From CAZESH01 sp964514665 (GTDB taxonomy: Bacteria > Bacillota > Bacilli > Paenibacillales > KCTC-25726), in NCBI GenBank assembly GCA_964514665.1, contig CAZESH010000083.1, forward strand, positions 1 to 14,919: a stretch of DNA of 14,919 nt, given 5' to 3'. Both the position numbers and the translations under genes were made by a program. Each line of letters starts with the position of its first letter. Position 1 is the first letter of the stretch. The notes beneath the pieces are model-generated. The model was given only the letters and a program-made list of their open reading frames with translations, did no database searches and had not been told where the DNA came from. Shown piece after piece: positions 12,042 to 14,919 of this stretch.

Positions 12042-13577
12042 CTAGTTTAAGAACTTCAGCGGATTTTCCGGATCGCCGTTGACCCTTACTTCGAAGTGCA
12101 GATGAACGCCCGTAGCGTCTCCGGTCTGGCCCATCACCCCGATCTTCTCGCCTTTTTCCACGGTGTCGCCTTTGCTGACGCTCACGCTGCTCAAATGGCC
12201 GTAATACGTTTGATAGCCATTCAGATGGTCGAGAATGACGAGGTTGCCGTACCCGCCTGAATCCCAGCCGGCAAAAATGACCTTGCCGTTATCCGCCGCC
12301 AAAATCGAGCGGTTCGCCGAAATCAGGTCGACGCCTTTGTGGAAAGCGCCCCATCTGGCGCCAAAGCCGCTCGTAATCCTTGCCCGACTGACAGGCCAAG
12401 CAAAACTTCCCGTTCCTTGACCAAGAATAATTTTCGTGCCTTTGACAGCCTGAGCCGTCACCGGCTGGCGAATCACCTGCTCGTTCACCAGTTCCTCTTT
12501 GGTCATCTGGCCGTTGATTCTCGTAACCTCGAAGGTAACATTCTTCAATCCGTTCTTGCCGGGACTGATGATTTTAACCTTGCCGCTGCGAATCGAAGCG
12601 TCCAGCTTATATTGAGTCTGATACTGGATTTCTTCTTGTTCCGTGTAGGTTTCTACGGTTTTGACGCCCAAAGTGGGCTGGTATACGGTAATATCCAGAA
12701 TATCCCCGGGACGGATCATGTCGTCTACAATCCATGGATTGCGATCATAGATCACTTGTTTGTCGATATGAAATTTGGCAGCGATGCAGGAGATGCAATC
12801 GCCGTCCTTGACGGTGTATTTCGTCGGTTCCACGCCGCCGGTCTCCAGCTTTTTCAGAACCTGATCGGGCTCCAGGATGTCGCTCGAATTAATCTCCGAG
12901 GATTGAATTTCCACATCCTTGGTGAAGGTTACCGATTGCAGTTCAGACTTCGCTGCAGTCGCACCGCCTTTGGAAGCGGACAGCACCGCCACTTCCTTTG
13001 CACCTTTCTTCGGCGTATAACGGCTTTTCAATTGATCTAAAATGGACTGGGCGGTCTGCTCGTCTTTCACGATCGCAACGACCTTCCCGTCCACCAGCAG
13101 CTTCGCTCCGAGCGCTTGCGGCTTCAACAGGGGGTCTAGCGCAGCCAATACGGATCGGTTGTCGCTCTTCGCATTAAAAGCCCGCTCATGCTGGTAGGTA
13201 ATCGGATCCGACTGCATCTCCATGTGAACATCAGGATTTTCTTTCTTTATTTTCTCATACTTATCTGCAATATATTGTTCCACTTTTTCTTTCGAATCAA
13301 CGGAACCTATCTCCTGACTGCCTACAAAAACATGATAGATATCATAAGTGTGATTTTTGACGTATGCGTTTCCAGACAGGGTAATACCCGTTATTAATCC
13401 AAGTGCCAGCGAACCTTTCAACATATGGAATTTATATGTATTGGCCCATTTTATGGTTCGTGAGAACAAGCTTTTGCTAGAATTGCGTTTTTCCATTTTG
13501 CGAATATAATCGAAAGAAAGCATTTTTTTGGTTAACTTTGCATTGCGATTTAACCGATTTTTGCCTGAATCCTTCAT
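12042..13577 (-). CDS. Membrane-anchored LysM-G5-M23 peptidoglycan endopeptidase
   Basis: Predicted zinc endopeptidase that cuts peptide bridges in peptidoglycan outside the membrane, probably a WalR-controlled or locus-associated wall hydrolase. From the ATG at 13577 it is 511 residues. It has a basic cytoplasmic N-terminus (about 1-50), one membrane helix (about 52-72), an extracytoplasmic spacer, a LysM domain (about 252-299, YTVKDGDCISCIAAKF), a G5 domain (about 301-385), and peptidase_M23 (about 392-511). Zinc and catalytic residues are H413 and D417 (FHKGVDL), H461 (YYGHLS), and H492 and H494 (VHLHFE); all are present. A TTG ten codons upstream is in frame, but ATG 13577 is preferred because AAAGGAG lies 7 nt before it. 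The LysM carries an unusual C261-x-x-C264 pair. The gene has its own promoter and terminator and precedes walR, as in Paenibacillus relatives. Confidence 0.95.
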   Translation of the reverse strand: MKDSGKNRLNRNAKLTKKMLSFDYIRKMEKRNSSKSLFSRTIKWANTYKFHMLKGSLALGLITGITLSGNAYVKNHTYDIYHVFVGSQEIGSVDSKEKVEQYIADKYEKIKKENPDVHMEMQSDPITYQHERAFNAKSDNRSVLAALDPLLKPQALGAKLLVDGKVVAIVKDEQTAQSILDQLKSRYTPKKGAKEVAVLSASKGGATAAKSELQSVTFTKDVEIQSSEINSSDILEPDQVLKKLETGGVEPTKYTVKDGDCISCIAAKFHIDKQVIYDRNPWIVDDMIRPGDILDITVYQPTLGVKTVETYTEQEEIQYQTQYKLDASIRSGKVKIISPGKNGLKNVTFEVTRINGQMTKEELVNEQVIRQPVTAQAVKGTKIILGQGTGSFAWPVSRARITSGFGARWGAFHKGVDLISANRSILAADNGKVIFAGWDSGGYGNLVILDHLNGYQTYYGHLSSVSVSKGDTVEKGEKIGVMGQTGDATGVHLHFEVRVNGDPENPLKFLN

Positions 13578-13667
13578 TATCGGTCTCCTTTGAGAAATGG
13601 ATTTCAATAGATTCTAAGAAAAAGCAATGGATGAAAAGATAATCCATTCAAAAGTCCGTGCTCTACT

Positions 13668-13697
13668 ACTTTACCATAGCAGAATCGGCTTTATCAA
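13668..13697 (-). promoter_or_regulatory. Probable promoter of the M23 peptidase gene
   Basis: On the minus strand TTGATA (13697-13692) and TAAAGT (13673-13668) are 18 bp apart. The -10 is preceded by TGG, giving TATGGTAAAGTAGT, which closely resembles the walR -10 region. The expected transcript would have a leader of roughly 85 nt before the ATG at 13577. No WalR direct-repeat box (TGTWAH-N5-TGTWAH) was found here by eye. Confidence 0.6.
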
Positions 13698-13705
13698 TCT
13701 TTTTC

Positions 13706-13735
13706 AGGTGAACAAAAATTGACTTATGTTCACCT
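13706..13735. repeat. 8-bp inverted repeat upstream of the M23 promoter
   Basis: AGGTGAAC (13706-13713) and GTTCACCT (13728-13735) are perfect complements with a 14-bp spacer, ending 8 bp upstream of the proposed -35. There is no T-tract, so it is not an obvious terminator for the 216-aa gene. Its position fits a regulator-binding operator. Confidence 0.5.
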
Positions 13736-13804
13736 CTGGAGGAATCATTGAAACTTTTCTATCAAAAGGTCCCTGTTTTCGCGCTTGCTTGATCTGTAAG
13801 GCAA

Positions 13805-14455
13805 TCAGTATTTTTGCAGAATTTGCATAATTTCCTGATATTCTTTGTCTGTTACATTTTGTCGGATGACGTTTTGAATCTCGCTCATTTCCTGAACTGT
13901 AATTCCATCTTCGACCCATTTGGAAATTTGCTGCATTTGCTCTTGCGGTAGTTTGGAAAGCAAAGAAAATATTTTCATTTTATCCTCGGCCGACATGCTG
14001 TCCTTCTTTTTCATCAACTCCTCCGCCGAAACCAGCACCTTCTGCTGATCCGTCGAGCTTGCGGACTGACTCAGGCTGTCCTTCGAAGCGCCGAAAACGG
14101 GCAGGGCATCCCCGGCGGGTGGTGTTGTCGGCTGCGTGCTGTCTGCATTGTTGGCGGCAGATGCCGTATCCTCCTGCGGCAAGACGTCCGCCGCTGATGA
14201 ACCGTTTGCTTGTGGCGGCTGACTGGAAGCAGAGCCTTCGGCGTGCGAAGCTGCTGTTTCCATTGTATTCATCGGACGGGTAAATGATGCTATTAAATCT
14301 GATATTTTCAAGGAGGGTACCGCAGCTTCAAGATGAAACTGCTTTAACAGCCCTCCCGCATACAAATTGACCATTGAAAAGGTGGTAACGACAGAAACCG
14401 CTGCGGCAATAAAGGAGATGATCAGCAGCTTGCTCAACCAAACGAACCATTTCAT
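13805..14455 (-). CDS. Hypothetical membrane-anchored protein with disordered linker and helical C-terminus
   Basis: I do not recognise this family. From the ATG at 14455 the product has 216 residues. It has a short cytoplasmic start (MKWFVWLSK), one hydrophobic helix (about 8-33) acting as signal anchor, and a linker strongly enriched in A, S, T, P, Q and D (about 66-138) that looks disordered. A charged helical domain follows (about 142-216) with AEELMKKKDSMSAEDKMKIF and QEIMQILQKY. Topology suggests the helical domain lies outside the membrane. The frame extends 21 codons further to 14518, but GAGAGGA precedes the internal ATG by about 8 nt while the outer ATG lacks a ribosome site. It lies between purA and the M23 wall peptidase in the same direction, so a role in envelope function or in regulating the peptidase is possible but unproven. 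Confidence 0.82.
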   Translation of the reverse strand: MKWFVWLSKLLIISFIAAAVSVVTTFSMVNLYAGGLLKQFHLEAAVPSLKISDLIASFTRPMNTMETAASHAEGSASSQPPQANGSSAADVLPQEDTASAANNADSTQPTTPPAGDALPVFGASKDSLSQSASSTDQQKVLVSAEELMKKKDSMSAEDKMKIFSLLSKLPQEQMQQISKWVEDGITVQEMSEIQNVIRQNVTDKEYQEIMQILQKY

Positions 14456-14541
14456 GCCTGAAATCCTCTCTTTCTTTTCCAATCTGTGATCGATACTTAC
14501 CAGTATTGACGCAATCATCCCGCTTTCATTCCTGACACGAC

Positions 14542-14568
14542 AAAAAAACCCCCGAATAGATTCGGAGG
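14542..14568 (-). terminator. Rho-independent terminator downstream of purA
   Basis: On the minus strand CCTCCGAA-TCTA-TTCGGGGG forms an 8-bp stem (one G-U pair) with a 4-nt loop, followed directly by seven T residues. It lies about 50 nt past the purA stop and ahead of the 216-aa protein gene. Confidence 0.93.
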
Positions 14569-14617
14569 CTTAAGCCGGCGGTCGACCAAGAAAGTCGATA
14601 ATATTGGGGTTTAGCGT

Positions 14618-14919
14618 TTATGCGTATATCGGTCTCACCAGATTCGTTTGTTCGCGGTTGCGTCCCACGGAGAAAATCGCGATCGGAATGCCCGTCAACT
14701 GCGATACCCGTTCCAGATAGTGGCGGGCATTGACCGGCAGATCATCCAGCGATCTAACGCCGGAGAGATCTTCTTCCCAACCCGGCAGCTCTTCGTAAAC
14801 GGGCTCCCACCTTTCCAGGGCGGCGATGCCGGACGGAAAATAATCGATGGTCTTTCCATCGAGCTTATAAGCGGTACAGATCTTTAATGACGGGAAAATA
14901 TCCAGGATATCCAGGCGGG
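14618..14919 (-). CDS. purA: Adenylosuccinate synthase PurA, C-terminal part
   Basis: Catalyses the GTP-dependent condensation of IMP with aspartate to adenylosuccinate, the first committed step of AMP synthesis, in the cytoplasm as a homodimer. Only the last 99 residues and the TAA stop lie in the window; the gene continues past the right edge. Recognisable family blocks are RLDILD at the edge, YKLDGKTIDYFPSG, WEPVYEELPGWEED, LPVNARHYLERV, and the terminal LTGIPIAIFSVGRNREQT, followed by a short tail ending RPIYA. No internal stop or frameshift is seen. purA next to the wal locus is the usual Bacillales arrangement. A strong terminator follows, so it is not expected to be co-transcribed with the downstream genes. 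Confidence 0.96.
   Translation of the reverse strand, partial: RLDILDIFPSLKICTAYKLDGKTIDYFPSGIAALERWEPVYEELPGWEEDLSGVRSLDDLPVNARHYLERVSQLTGIPIAIFSVGRNREQTNLVRPIYA

Noticed and set aside
13325..13350. ATATCATAAGTG inside the M23 gene as a second copy of the rlmH attachment-like core
   Set aside because: It is only about 11 bp, is read from the non-coding strand of a well-conserved gene, and lacks the rest of the core, so it is most likely chance.
14575..14602. Small hairpin TCGAC-caagaaa-GTCGA downstream of purA
   Set aside because: It is only 5 bp with no T-tract. The strong terminator at 14542-14568 explains transcription ending.

Overview
The window comes from a low-to-mid GC Gram-positive bacterium, most likely Paenibacillus or a close relative in the Paenibacillaceae. 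This rests on gene order and protein families, not on a database match. Read on the minus strand (right to left), the order is purA 3' end, an unrecognised membrane-anchored protein, a LysM-G5-M23 cell-wall peptidase, walR, walK, yycH, yycI, walJ, an HtrA-type protease, a CxxH/CxxC mini-protein, and rlmH. This is the conserved WalRK cell-wall homeostasis locus in its Paenibacillus-like arrangement.

Right part (about 11.2-14.9 kb): purA ends at a strong terminator. The 216-aa protein follows, then the M23 peptidase with its own extended -10 promoter and a clear terminator. That terminator separates it from a second extended -10 promoter in front of walR. Centre (about 5-11.9 kb): walR, walK, yycH, yycI and walJ are tightly packed, with gaps of 3, -4, 26 and 4 nt. 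This indicates one translationally coupled operon: the response regulator, the sensor kinase, its two membrane regulators and a metallo-beta-lactamase-fold partner. Between walJ and htrA sits a small plus-strand gene. It overlaps walJ tail to tail and may share an overlapping divergent promoter with htrA.

Left part: the CxxH/CxxC gene and rlmH, adjacent in related genomes as far as I recall, are separated here by a complete 1,392-bp IS3-family insertion sequence. The IS has orfA and orfB, a textbook A6G slippery site with a 9-bp stem, a D-D-(35)-E transposase and inverted terminal repeats. It lies against a repeat-rich, strongly palindromic intergenic stretch. Beyond rlmH and its terminator is a large secreted protein made of a YVTN beta-propeller, FN3 domains and Listeria-Bacteroides repeats. 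Its last visible repeat is broken by a one-base frameshift, and the gene runs off the left edge in the other frame.

I see no rRNA, tRNA, CRISPR array, or hidden defence or biosynthetic system. The most interesting signals are the frameshift-control element of the IS, the palindromic repeat beside it, the antisense gene inside the wal cluster, the loss of zinc-ligand histidines in the WalK PAS domain, and the frameshifted surface protein.
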